Origin: Rhipidocladum racemiflorum | Lineage: Eukaryota > Streptophyta > Magnoliopsida > Poales > Poaceae | Direction: 5' to 3' | Assembly (NCBI GenBank): GCA_036346355.1 | Contig: CM070572.1 | Location: 39,407,944-39,471,943 of the forward strand | DNA length: 64,000 nucleotides | Shown: positions 22,031-33,271 of the stretch, in pieces | Position numbering within the stretch: the stretch's first letter is position 1 | Layout of the letters: each line of letters opens with the position of its first letter | The notes under the pieces: model-generated | Database searches by the model: none | What the model saw: the letters and a program-made list of their open reading frames with translations, nothing else | What the model was told of the DNA's origin: nothing | Translations under genes and position numbers: made by a program

Positions 22031-22271
22031 AAGCATAATAAGTACAAAATAATGTGTACTGAACCAAGAACACAACAATGTGACTCACCGTACAAAATAA
22101 CTTTTGTAAATAATACCTGTGGAACAAGACGTCGAAATAAAATATTGGAAAAAAGGAAAGCTAAACTACCAGTTCTCCTCTTTGCGCTCTTGGTTTTCTC
22201 AACTCAATCCAAACTTTATGAACTCGGAGCAATGTATCGCGTTTGCCTGATAGAAGTGCAGGCGGCCTTGC

Positions 22272-22281
22272 AATTTATAGG
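22272..22281 (-). promoter_or_regulatory. TATA-like box of the GRF gene
   Basis: The minus strand reads CCTATAAATT. Downstream, the leader (GAGAAAACCAAGAGCGCAAAG) and intron-like pyrimidine tract match the leader behind the other MULE promoter at 32807. Confidence 0.45.
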
Positions 22282-23029
22282 CAGGGAGCGAGGAGAAACG
22301 AGATACGGTGGCGGCACATCACCGCGGGGCGAGGGGCCAAGATGAAAAATCGCGACGTGGCGGCGTTCGCGGCGCTCGAAGTCTGGCTGCAGCTGGCAGT
22401 GGCTTGGGAGTGGCCACCAGTTGGCGGAGCATTAACGCGCGAGGTGGGGGCCTGGCTGAACAGTAACATTGCAAAACCGCAGCTTCTCGTCGCGGTATTT
22501 TTATTTCATTTTGAAATTCGAATATCCGCGGTCCCCGACAAGAAAGAAAGAATCCAGAGCATCGGATTCCCTTGCGGTATGGTCGTGTTTGATATCGACA
22601 GATGCATGCGGCTTTGTAGCTGGTAGGGAGGTGCCGGTCCAGGCTTTGGCGGCTAAGCTTTAACCAGGCGACTTCAGGCGATTAATGCGCCACGCATGCG
22701 ATTGGCGAGGCATCGTTTGCACGCGTCGGTGGGCCTGGCTATAGCTTAGCTGCACCTGGCGATGGGCAATACCAAGCGGCACATTAGCGTCTTGGCGAGG
22801 GGCCAGGGCAGGAAAGCTACACGTGGCGAAGATCGGATTCGCTTTGCGGTGTGCCTATGGCGGCTTGTTGTTTGTTGTTGTTGTTCGTAATAATCACTCT
22901 TTGTTTGAGCGTCCCCTACGGTTAGGAGCCTTACGTCATATCACCTTTTCCGGCCTTTAGTCATATCATCTTTTCCGACCATCGGTCATATCTTCTTTTT
23001 CACCTCACGCCACGAGGCGTATGATTTTG

Positions 23030-25640
23030 TACGGGCCGAAAAACCTACATCGTCATGGTTTGGTCGCAGCTATGATAATGAGGGGTATTGCGCGAGTACA
23101 TATTAGATTTAACGAGAGTCGTAACTGAGATATGTTTACAGAATATGGTAGTCCGTATACCAAATAGCAAATCTGCTACATTCGCCCCCCAAAAAAACTT
23201 CGAACATGCTTTTTTACGGGCCGCCCAAAAGCCTTCATCGTTAGGGTTTGTGCGCGACTATAATACTTAGGGTAATTCGGGGCTGAGATTTTATATGCAA
23301 ACAGAGTTGTAACTGAGATATTTTTACAGAATATGGTAGTCCGTATACCAAATAGCGAATCTGCTACATTCGCCCCCCAAAAAAACTTCGAACATGCTTT
23401 TTTACGGCCCGCCAAAAATCCTTCATCGTTAGGGTTTGTGCGCGACTATAATACTTAGGGTAATTCGGGGCTGAGATTTTATATGCAAACAGAGTTGTAA
23501 CTGAGATATTTTTACAGAATATGATAGTCCGTATACCAAATAGCAAATCTGCTACATTCGCCCCCAAAAAAAACTTCGAACATGCTTTTTTACGGGCCGC
23601 CCAAAAGCCTTCATCGTTAGGGTTTGTGCGCGACTATAATACTTAGGGTAATTCGGGGCTGAGAATTTATATGCAAACAGAGTTGTAACTGAGATATTTT
23701 TACAGAATATGGTAGTCCGTATACCAAATAGCGAATCTGCTACATTCGCCCCCCAAAAAAACTTCGAACATGCTTTTTTACGGGCCGCCCAAAAGCCTTC
23801 ATCGTTAGGGTTTGTGTGCGACTATAATACTTAAGGTAATTCGGGGCTGAGAATTTATATGCTAACATAGTTGTAACTGAGATATTTTTACAGAATATGG
23901 TAGTCCGTATACCAAATAGCGAATCTGCTACATTCGCCCCCCAAAAAAACTTCGAACATGCTTTTTTACGGCCCGCCGAAAATCCTTCATCGTTAGGGTT
24001 TGTGCGCGACTATAATACTTAGGGTAATTCGGGGCTGAGATTTTATATGAAAACAGAGTTGTAACTGAGATTTTTTTACAGAATATGGTAGTCCGTATAC
24101 CAAATAGCAAATCTGCTACATTCGCCCCCCAAAAAAACTTCGAACATGCTTTTTTACGGGCCGCCCAAAAGCCTTCATCGTTAGGGTCTGTGCGCGACTA
24201 TAATACTTAGGGTAATTCGGGGCTGAGAATTTATATGCAAACAGAGTTGTAACTGAGATATTTTTACAGAATATGGTAGTCCGTATACCAAATAGCGAAT
24301 CTGCTACATTCGCCCCCCAAAAAAACTTCGAACATGCTTTTTTACGGCCCGCCGAAAATCCTTCATCGTTAGGGTTTGTGCGCGACTATAATACTTAGGG
24401 TAATTCGGGGCTGAGATTTTATATGCAAACAGAGTTGTAACTGAGATATTTTTACAGAATATGGTAGTCCGTATACCAAATAGCGAATCTGCTACATTCG
24501 CCCCCCAAAAAAACTTCGAACATGCTTTTTTACGGGCCGCCCAAAAGCCTTCATCGTTAGGGTTTGTGTGCGACTATAATACTTAAGGTAATTCGGGGCT
24601 GAGAATTTATATGCTAACATAGTTGTAACTGAGATATTTTTACAGAATATGGTAGTCCGTATACCAAATAGCGAATCTGCTACATTCGCCCCCCAAAAAA
24701 ACTTCGAACATGCTTTTTACGGGCCACAAAAGCCTTCATCGTTAGGGTTTGTGTGCGACTATAATACTTAAGGTAATTCGGGGCTGAGAATTTATATGCT
24801 AACATAGTTGTAAATGAGATATTTTTACAGAATATGGTAGTCCAGTATACCAAATAAGCGAATCTGCTACATTCGCCCCAAAAAACTTCGAACATGCTTT
24901 TTACGGCCCATGAAAATCCTTCATCGTTAGGGTTTGTCTTGTGACTATAATACTTAGGGTAATTCGGGGCTGAGATTTTATATGAAAACAGAGTTGTAAC
25001 TGAGTTTTTTTTACAGAATATGGTAGTCCGTATACCAAATAGCAAATCTGCTACATTCGCCCCAAAAACTTGAACATGCTTTTTACGGGCCGCCCAAAAG
25101 CCTTCATCGTTAGGGTTTGTCTTGCGACTATAATACTTAGGGTAATTCGGGGCTGAGAATTTATTTGCAAAGCGAGTTGTAATCGAGATATTTTTACAGA
25201 ATATGGTAGTCCAGTATACCAAATAGCGAATCTGCTACATTCGCCCCCAAAAACTTCGAACATGCTTTTTACGGCCAACAAAATCCTTCATCGTTAGGGT
25301 TTGTCTTGACTATAATACTTAGGGTAATTCGGGGCTGAGATTTTATATGAAAACAGAGTTGTAATCGAAGTTTTTTTACAGAATATGGTAGTCAGTATAC
25401 CAAATAGCAAATCTGCTACATTCGCCCCAAAAAACTTGAACATGCTTTTTACGGGCGCCCAAAAGCCTTCATCGTTAGGGTTTGTCTGCGCGACTATAAT
25501 ACTTAGGGTAATTCGGGGCTGAGATTTTATATGCAAACAGAGTTGTAACTGAGATATTTTTACAGAATATGGTAGTCCGTATACCAAAAAATAACTTCGA
25601 ACATGTTTTTTAACGTGCCGCCCAAAAGCCATCATCGTTA
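23030..25640. repeat. 188-bp tandem array, about 14 units, with two alternating unit types
   Basis: The block CATCGTTAGGGT recurs at 23236, 23424, 23612, 23800, 23988, 24176, 24364 and 24552 (exactly 188 bp apart). It continues at 24737, 24922, 25105, 25289, 25470 and 25633 (181-185 bp, last 163). A degenerate first unit precedes it at 23049. Units differ before this block: ACGGGCCGCCCAAAAGCC (type A) or ACGGCCCGCC(A/G)AAAATCC (type B), in the order A B A A B A B A A B A B A A. The first units are nearly identical. The right-hand units carry many 1-3-bp deletions. It lies wholly inside the MULE, between the GRF and PMD genes. Confidence 0.93.
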
Positions 25641-26026
25641 GCGATCGCAAAATAAACGTTGCAGTAGTTTAATTTAACAACGACCACACAACACTGAGAC
25701 GTACGTACAACATTACGAAATGAGACAACTTCGTAATGATCAACAAGAAATCAACCCGTGGCCTCCTCGGGTGTATTTGGAGTTGTCTTCTGGGTATGTT
25801 AACCGGTCGGTGAGTGTATGTCGATGCGCCAAGTTATAGTCGCTCTCTGCGTCTGAACATATCATCCACCCACCGCTGCGGTTACATTTGAATGCATCGT
25901 TAGTGCGTTCGATAAAACACGTTGCAATAGGTAATTAAAATTTCGTAGTTACCGATTCGGTTGTGGGGTTGAGGAGTATTCTCCAGCCGGGTCAAATCTT
26001 CCCTAGAAACCTGCAAGCACATAGAG

Positions 26027-26383
26027 TTAGGTCATATTCATCTTCCCAATCAGTTTGATCGCATAGAACGTGATACTGTCGTGGCGCGCATGCGCCGCCG
26101 CCGCGATAAGCTTCCGACGCCCGGCCGGACCATCGTGCACTTTACGATCGTGGGGTGTCATCGTGGCGGACTCCCGAACCATCATGCATGGATAATGACC
26201 GTGGAAGAGGGGTGTACGGTCGTCCAACCCGAAAAGCTGTGGGAGACGTCTGCGCAAAGCGTCGGCCGAACAAGCGACCGGACTCCTCCATGTGAACGTC
26301 GGGACGTCTTTGCCGAGTCGCATGTCGTGTAGACGAGGATGGAAGGAGAGAATGATCTGTGCGTGCATGCTGTAATACGACAT
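26027..26383 (-). CDS. Unrecognised ORF, possible last exon of the PMD gene
   Basis: This 118-residue minus-strand frame (contains TFTWRSPVACSADALRRRL and HDRKVHDGPAGRRK) lies downstream of the PMD gene in the same orientation and ends before a GC-rich stretch. I recognise no domain. Given its place it may be a C-terminal exon of the PMD gene or a captured fragment. It could also be chance, since GC-rich DNA here keeps several frames open. Confidence 0.25.
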   Translation of the reverse strand: MSYYSMHAQIILSFHPRLHDMRLGKDVPTFTWRSPVACSADALRRRLPQLFGLDDRTPLFHGHYPCMMVRESATMTPHDRKVHDGPAGRRKLIAAAAHARHDSITFYAIKLIGKMNMT

Positions 26384-26479
26384 GTCATTATCAACAAGGT
26401 TAGATGCCTAAATAATACCAAGATTGAGAACTAAAAGTACGTTTCATACCGTTGTATCCTCAAGAGTAGGGAAGGTTGA

Positions 26480-28338
26480 TGACGAGGCGAAACTCGATTG
26501 TCTACCGCCATGCTCGGCGTGATGACCTGGGAGAGGGAGGGCGGGTGCCTCCTCAAAGACGCCGCATCACAACGTCACTATGACGGCCGCATGTATTGAT
26601 TTGCATTATGCCCTTCGCACCATCTCGCTACTTTGCGAAGAATTCGCACCACGCCGGGCGAAGAGCTGCGGCTCCGTTCTTGTAATGCAATAGTAACCTC
26701 CTCATACATACTGCTAGCACGATCGTACTGCGGACACAACACAAGACATTAGTTACTCATAGCAAAATAAAGGAATCATAGTGCGTGGTGGTACCGTCTC
26801 ATCCTGCCGTGATGCGCGGTGTGTACGGTGGCCGACGCCCAACTGCTCAGCGTGCGTGATCTGCTCGGGCCTCGTCGGAGCAACTCCAATAAGACGAGCA
26901 TGCGTACGCGGCACGTACCACTCGGTCTGCGACGTCTGAGTCAAGCTCGTATGGTTGATCCTCGTGCACTACCTCGCTCCGTGGCGAGTCCTCCCACGCA
27001 GCGGGTCCACGGCAATTGCTTTGGTCGCCACTCGTCAGGTGTCTTTGCCCTTCCGAGATTGCTGCGGAAATAAAGTTGCAAGTTTAAAATTATAAATACA
27101 TGATGTAGGTTTGTAAGGAAGATAGACAATTCAAATATATAAATTACACTTACATTTGCGCTTTTAGTGGTAGAGGTGGGCCAACAGAGGAGGGGATCTG
27201 TGGTGAAGTCCAAGCGCGCATCACCGCGCGAGGAATCTTGCTCCACCATGTAGTAGAACACTAGGTGACACGTGGTGAACCAAGATCTTGATGGTCTTGG
27301 CTGCCTTGAATTGACAAGCCATGAGGCGCGATATCGGCGATGAATCTGCGGAAACCATGGTCGCCATATGATCTCATCCTCGTCGTGGTCTCGAAGTAGT
27401 CGTGAAACTCGGTGTAGACTCTGCGAGGCCTCTCCCTGGCCCATCCCAACTGGCTGTGACTCCAGCGCGTACCCATGGTGGGCCCATCGATCGGGTACCC
27501 ACCATCACCGTAGAATGGCTCACGATGTCGATAGGGGTGAACAGCATGCCTAAAGTAGGGCCGGCCGACGGGGAAGTGCTCCCAGGACCAAATCTGGAGC
27601 ACCGAGTAGCACAAGGCAAGCACGGGCTCTTCTCCCGTTGTCTTCATGCACCCGACGCACAATCCTCGATATATACCGCAGAGCACGGCCGATCCAAAAC
27701 TGTACTGCGGCACATCGCCAACATCGGCGTCAGCCAAATCCTGCGCGATGTGTATGTAGCTGGGGTATACGCAGTCTCCCTGCGTACTAGGGAACAACAC
27801 CCATCCGAACAGGTAGAGTAGGTACGCTACAAGGTGGCTCTTGACCACATACTCTGGTGCATCCCGTGGGCAAATCATGAAGTTTCGAAGCCATGAGTGA
27901 GGAACCCCCCGAGAGTTCTGCGGTACGGGGACACCAAACCTATGCTCCAACCTCGTCCTCCAGTCAGGCCACCGCGGTGGCGGAACAATCGGCCTGCCCC
28001 TGATAGGCAAACCAGTGATATACGAAACATCCTGCAAGGTGACGGTCATCTCCCCCCATCGGAAATGGAACGTGTGGGTCTCTGGCCTCCAACGATCGAC
28101 CCGGTAGCGGAAAGAAGACATGCATCCAAAGAGAAACAATGGCCAGGGTCCATCATCCGGACCCAGCGGCAGCAGACACACCTGGCTGTAGAATCGGCAC
28201 GTATCGCGGGTCTAACGGCCAGTGCTCGGTGGGGCTCCTCAGAACGAACGGCTGAGGACCGTCGCCCGTAATCCATGCGTGGCAACGATGCTTGCCATCA
28301 TAAGATGGGTCAAGCAAAGTGTCTGGGTGTGCAGCCAT
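26480..28338 (-). CDS. Plant mobile domain (PMD) protein of the MULE
   Basis: The start ATG at 28338 lies just after an intron-acceptor-like CTTCTTGCAG and opens MAAHPDTLLDP, with SPTEHWPLDPRYVPIL further on. After one frameshift near 28180, a 306-residue frame (28181-27261) follows, one of the longest open frames in the window. It carries DRWRPETHTFHFRWGEM and TVTLQDVSYITGLPI, the signature core of the plant mobile domain (PF10536-type, as in MAIN/MAIL1), with YLLYLFGWVLFP and further conserved blocks downstream. A second shift near 27280 leads to a continuation (HLVFYYMVEQDS) and a donor GTAAGT at 27153-27148. An acceptor at about 27063 begins the next exon, with a WYVPRTHARLIGVAPTRP-like segment near 26900. 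Transcription runs the same way as the transposase 240 bp upstream. PMDs are known both in host genes and in MULE and gypsy elements. Here it is element-borne. Exon limits after 27153 are approximate. Confidence 0.7.
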
Positions 28339-28574
28339 AACCTGCAAGAAGATAATTAACCGTAAGGTATAACATTACATGACCTAGCGAAAAATAACAT
28401 GGTATAACAGCAAATAACCAGACATAACAATAATTAAGATGACATAAGATGCAGGATAGATATTACGAAAGTCCGATGTCCCATAGTTTACATTGACGAA
28501 ATGAAGATAAAATAACATGAACGTACTAACATCACACTTGCAACTACATTATCCAAGGTAGCTACGGACGAGTC

Positions 28575-30967
28575 GATGAGCCTGCCCTATTAGGACGCTT
28601 CTTCACAGATGCCCAACTGTTCTGCATAACCGGCACTTCCGTGGAGCTGGCCCGTCTCCCCGCTGGCTTGCGTCCATGTCGTTACGAATTCGCCGTGACT
28701 GCCACCGTCCACGGCCGCTCCTCTTCAAAGCATCATTCTGACACCATGTCACTTGGCCCGGCCACAGCTCTCTGTGATGCATGTCCAACCCATAGGAGTT
28801 GAACTCCGAGCTCCAGGTCCTAATAGGTTGTCGGCTGAAATACTCGAGAGATGTACGCTGCGGATGATCGACGTCTGACCGCTGCGCCGCGTATACATGA
28901 GAGCATGGCTTGTGCAGCAGCTGCGGCTTGTTACATGTGCAAGTCGCGACATCACGTATTATGCACACTTGTTTACGGCAGCCCCTGGAATGGCCACCGA
29001 CGAACTTCTCTCGTAGGCAATTTGAACTTTCGCCTAACTCCATCCGTCGTGCGGGCATCATGCGAGCGAGCCTTCTCAATTTTCTTCTCCATGTATGCAT
29101 GCATACGTTCGGAGAACTGCTTCCCCTCATCCAAGTGCCTCTTCCCGTTCATCCCCCTATTGACAAAGTACCCTACGGTTCTATTCCAGGTCTCCTCCAC
29201 GATGGCACTGATTGGGAGGGACCGAACGCCCTTCAGAACCCCATTGTAAACCTCAGACATGTTAGTGGTCATTATACCGTACCTAGCGCCATCCCTGTCG
29301 TGCAGAAGGGACCACTTCTCCAGGTCTGGAGCATGCAACTGTACCCATTGCGAGAAGTTGTTGACCTGGCCCTCCCCAGACGTCGTCTCCTCGTCCAGTA
29401 CCCTCCATATTGCCTCGAACTTCCGCCTCTGGTTTTGCATGCACAGCCTCTTGAATGTCTTCATGACTTCCTTGCTGTGGAATCTCCTGTGCAAGTTCGC
29501 GGCGAGATGCCTCATGCACCATCGATTGATGACGTCATTCCATTGAGTACGGTGGTGCGTCCCTCCTTGCATGGTGTCGATGGCGGACATTAACCCAAAG
29601 ATGCACATGCGTGATGAGGCATACATTCGGGCGGTCTTGGGCGACGGCTACCTTCACATTTGCTAGAAACCACAACCAGCCTCTCTGTGTTCTCGCTTTC
29701 CACGATTGCATAAGCCACCGGAGCGGTGGTCATTTATGCGTCGCCGCTACCGCCATCGATATGGTGCCCTTGTACTTGCGGACATGAAAGTGCCATCCAT
29801 GGTCGACAAAGCCAAGAAGCGATTTGAAGCCTTGTATGGTTGGTCCGAACGCCCGAACACACGATCCAGGATGTAACAGCCGTCCCTTCACGGGATCGGC
29901 CTATCCATCTTGTTGACGCACGCCCCAGGATTGGCTTGCAATCTGGTGAAGCATGCGAGGAACAAGGTTGTACTTCTTCGTGACGCGCCGCACATCATCT
30001 CTATAACTTTCTTCTTCGCCGCCACACCTTGCCGTAGCTAACAGGATATCCCACCCGTTAACCACGCCGCCATCAATATCTTCGGTGAAAGCGGCCACGT
30101 CACCGAGACCAAGTGAGAAATCGGTGGCCACATATGAGGACGTGGCATTTCTGTGCTTCTGCAGTGGCTCAGCAAGCACACAGGTGTGGTCCGTCAGGAC
30201 GGTTATCCTGAAGCCCGAACTCGTGCCCTTGAACTTCTGGGCACGGATCTTGCTGGGACACTCAGGATCCATGCACTTCACGATGTAGGTCTCCTGGTTC
30301 GACCTATACACCCGTATAAAGTGGTGATGCTCATCGCATATCTGGCAATCGTCATGTTAGGCGGCACTCTTCGTAGGGAAGCGTTGCCCGCCAAATAGAG
30401 TGTCTTGATCGAAGGCCCACTCATTACCGGTTTCTTCCAAGCAACACGCAGTGAATCCATCGCCATAGCATCGAGGCGAAGACACATACTCCACCTCCGT
30501 GGACACAATGCCACCGGCGGGAGTTGCATCATCAACATCTTCTTCGCCGCTTCCGTGTCGACGCCGTCGTCATCATCCGATTTTTCTTCATCCACCAGGG
30601 CTTCGAGGTGCTCGTGGCGATCAATGCGAGCTGACCACCAACGCCCGAGCATCTTCATTCCTCTCAAAATCATCCGCAGCAGTTGTCCTCGGGGATGCCC
30701 GGGAGGATGCTTCGACAGCGATGCTAAGCGCCCCTAGAAGGACTTGAGGTTCCCCTATGTCCATGAAGCGCGTACACCATCGGCCCGACGGTGTATCATC
30801 GCCTGAGGGTTCATTACAATTTGCATGTACTCCCCCACATTATGTCTCCCACAATCTTGTGCAGCTCCATCTATAGTCCGCCGAACCTTCCACAAGGTCT
30901 TTGGCATATAGAGCCTCGAGTCTAAGCTTCTTTCCAATGTCTCCTCATCGAATGCGCTCTCACGCAT
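28575..30967 (-). pseudogene. MuDR-type MULE transposase, frameshifted
   Basis: Reading the minus strand: an N-terminal acidic region (30673-30278) is followed by a MuDR-like zinc-binding module with YIVKCMDPECPSKIRAQKF and ITVLTDHTC (30311-29901). The catalytic region around 29880-29600 still shows a DGTF motif (about 29785-29798) and, in a different frame, VRKYKGTISMAVA. The segment that should hold the second catalytic aspartate reads LITHVHL, with histidine where LISDRH is usual. A long post-catalytic frame (29626-28973) has RWCMRHLAANLHRRF and NMSEVYNGVLKGVR. A SWIM zinc finger, TCTCNKPQLLHKPCSH, and the start of a zinc knuckle (KCRLCRTVGHL) end the protein. The several frameshifts and the lost aspartate suggest it cannot cut DNA. 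Confidence 0.78.
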
Positions 30968-31129
30968 CTACGAGCTCTGCTAGACCCATCTCCATCAGAC
31001 CCGCAGTCCGGATCACCTTCCTTCTGCAGTTCGAAACATCCACCCCACATGGACCATCGCTAACAACGCCGTCACCGTAAAACACGAACAAATCTAGAGT
31101 ATCCGCCATGTAGTACCTATCATACGGTA

Positions 31130-32300
31130 ATATTTCAAAGGTTTCAAATTGTTAAATAATAGTCACATGTAATAATCTTGGTTACTTGTAATAATAAATT
31201 ATTTCGGTTGTATCAATATTTCAGAGGTTTCGAATTATTTCATCTTTACACACTTTACCGTTATTTTAGGTACTACTAATTACATCAAATTATGTCAATT
31301 CATACTGGTACTACACTAGTATTACAATATCCGTACTAATATTCCATTAACATTTGGCTATCATTTACACCATTTACCGTTATTTAATGTACTGCTAACC
31401 ATAGTAATATTGTCATTACATTTGGTAAAACCGTTCTTTAGGTCCTATTAATCGCAATCAAACCCCATTTGGTCCTCTGGTTTTTCATACAATATTCGTA
31501 GTAATAATCCATTAACATTACGCCATCATCTACACCATTTTCCGTTATTTCATGTACTACTAAGCATATTAATATTGTCATCACATTTGCTAATACCGTA
31601 ATTTAAGGTCCTATTACCTACAATCAAATCACATTAACTACAAACCATTATTTATTTACACATTCGGTCCTCTGGTTTCATACAATATTCGTAGTAATAA
31701 TCCATTAACATTACGCCATCATATACACCATTTTCCATTATTTCATGTCTTGCTAACCATATTAATATTGTTATCATATTTCGTAATACTTGTAATTTAA
31801 GGTCATATTACCTACAATAAAATCACATTAACTACACACTATTGTTTACTTACGCATTTGGTCCTAATTTCATAACCTACTCATTATGACAACAATTTTG
31901 GGTCCTACTACTACTCCAACTACTCATGATGAATATAGTAAGTTCACATCTTGCTACTTCCACAAACATCACGCCTGGTCCTACCTTTATTTGCGTACTA
32001 CTCATTACTTCACCACTGTCATCTCATCTAATACATCGAACACAACTACCGTCATATATAACTACGTCTGTCATGTTAGCAACAATATTATACTACTAGT
32101 CCAGAAGATTATACTGCGTGTTCTACTATTCCAGAACTCATTACTCTATAAATACTTATACTGCTTTTTCTACTAATTTTGCGTTCTATGTCGTGCTCGT
32201 TGTACTAATATTCTAACGATTATCCTAAGTGAGCAACAATATTATACTACTAGTCCATAAAGATTTTCAACTAACCTCTCTGAAGATGTGCTGAAAATCC
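31130..32300. repeat. AT-rich intron-like DNA with a 165-195-bp tandem repeat
   Basis: Between the MULE promoter and the transposase lies AT-rich DNA in which a unit containing CCATTAACATT(A/T) and CACCATTT(T/A)CC recurs at about 31344, 31509 and 31702. A further partial unit lies towards 31900. There is no coding signal. The position after a leader with splice-donor-like and acceptor-like signals suggests a 5' intron, which is an inference. Confidence 0.6.
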
Positions 32301-32680
32301 CTAAATCTCTAGCACCGTGCAAAATAACCTTCCTAAAGAACACCTGCAAAAATACAAATACGGAATCAAATACTCGAAAAAATGGTTACCTCTAACTAAA
32401 TTCTACAAATTATGACCACCACGACACTGCTAATCATATTACTGTTGTCATTACATTTGCTAATACCATGATTTCCTCATTTCACATGACGCATTCGATC
32501 CTCATTGAACAACAATATTATGCTACTACTCCTCAAGATTTCAAACTAACCTCTTTGAAGATCGATAAATCTCTAGCACCGTACAAAATAACCTTCGTAA
32601 ATCACACCTGCAAAAAAACCAAACCCGAATCAAATACTCGAAAAAAGGTTACCTCCAAAAAAAAATCTACAAATTTTGAA
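32230..32680 (-). repeat. Duplicated leader segment of the MULE
   Basis: Two copies of a block lie about 270 bp apart (near 32236 and 32503), each with CAACAATATTAT(A/G)CTACTA, a CAAACTAACCTCT-like stretch, CTCTAGCACCGT(G/A)CAAAATAACC and ACACCTGCAAAAA. On the minus strand the last of these reads TTTTTGCAGGTGT, a plausible splice acceptor. The same CGTACAAAATAAC block occurs once more at about 22089, next to the GRF gene. Confidence 0.65.
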
Positions 32681-32806
32681 CACCAACTAAATTGGTTTTC
32701 CCAGCTTCTCAGATCTCCTCGCTCTCGGTGTACTCGGCAACTCATAACTCCTTGCGCTCTCGGTTTTCTCACCACCCATTTCCTTGCGAATGCGATGCGT
32801 TCAAGT

Positions 32807-32816
32807 GATTTATAAC
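32807..32816 (-). promoter_or_regulatory. TATA-like box of the MULE transposase transcript
   Basis: The minus strand reads GTTATAAATC about 450 bp inside the right end of the MULE. A leader with GAGAAAACCGAGAGCGCAAGG follows, and then the intron-like region, in the direction of the transposase. Confidence 0.45.
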
Positions 32817-32939
32817 GAGACGCCATACGAGAAACACCGATCGCCGCTTTCGGTTCGATTTGGCGTTGCGAGCGGCAGGAATTTTGGCGGCGAGTGGCAC
32901 TACCTTGCGCATAGCTCGGGGCCTGGACATTTCTTTTTC

Positions 32940-33262
32940 TTCCCTGGACAATGTATGGCGTGCATGCACCGTGGTGGCCGGCCTCGACAAGTCGCACCAT
33001 GGGCATGGGCGACAATGAGGAGTGGCGGCTATTTGGCGCTGAGGCGACTGGCGCATGTGGCTCTGCGGTCTGGTAGCGTCATAGCATTTCTTCTTGGCCA
33101 CGACCTCATTGCTGCACATCGTGAAGCAACCTCTGCTGGTCGCGCATGCGGTAGCATTTGCTGTTGAAGGAGGCCGCCAAGGGGCCAAAGCTGCAAAAAA
33201 TCTTGCAGCAACGCTAGTTCCGGAAAAAAAAACACGGTAGGGGCCAATACAGTGAAAATTTC
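32940..33262 (-). repeat. MULE right terminal inverted repeat
   Basis: Read on the minus strand from 33262 inward, it aligns with the left terminal repeat: an 86-bp core, then a patchy match down to about 32940. It is directly followed outside by the second copy of the 9-bp TSD. Confidence 0.88.
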
Positions 33263-33271
33263 TCGAAATCG

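Larger units (their letters stand above)
19078..33262 (-). mobile_element. Large Mutator-like element (MULE), 14.2 kb, with PMD and GRF-finger cargo
   Basis: Both ends begin, read inward, with GAAATTTTCACTGTATTGGC and stay nearly identical for 86 bp (one mismatch in the T/C run). Weaker similarity continues to about 340 bp. The nonamer TCGAAATCG lies directly outside both ends (19069-19077 and 33263-33271), and a 9-bp TSD is the Mutator hallmark. Inside, on the minus strand, are a MuDR-type transposase (about 30967-28575), a plant mobile domain gene (28338 to about 26480) and a GRF zinc-finger ORF (about 22030-21390). A 188-bp tandem array occupies 23030-25640. The transposase is frameshifted, so this copy is probably not autonomous. 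A Stowaway-type MITE lies inside the left terminal region. Confidence 0.9.

Noticed and set aside
23230..25640. GTTAGGGTTTG in each 188-bp unit looks like the plant telomere repeat
   Set aside because: Only one partial copy per 188-bp unit is present and never a run of TTTAGGG, so it is not telomeric DNA.
23030..25640. CRISPR-like array
   Set aside because: Units are contiguous 188-bp copies without unique spacers, in a plant-type genome.
23176..25650. Minus-strand open frames of 60-180 residues across the satellite array (GRM...AYKISAPNYPKYYS)
   Set aside because: They are the same unit read again and again. The 188-bp period is not a multiple of three, so the frame changes each unit, and long frames only appear where deletions restore it.
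27261..28181. PMD ORF as a normal host gene (MAIN/MAIL1-like)
   Set aside because: It lies inside the MULE delimited by inverted repeats and a 9-bp TSD, directly behind the transposase, and has frameshifts at both sides.
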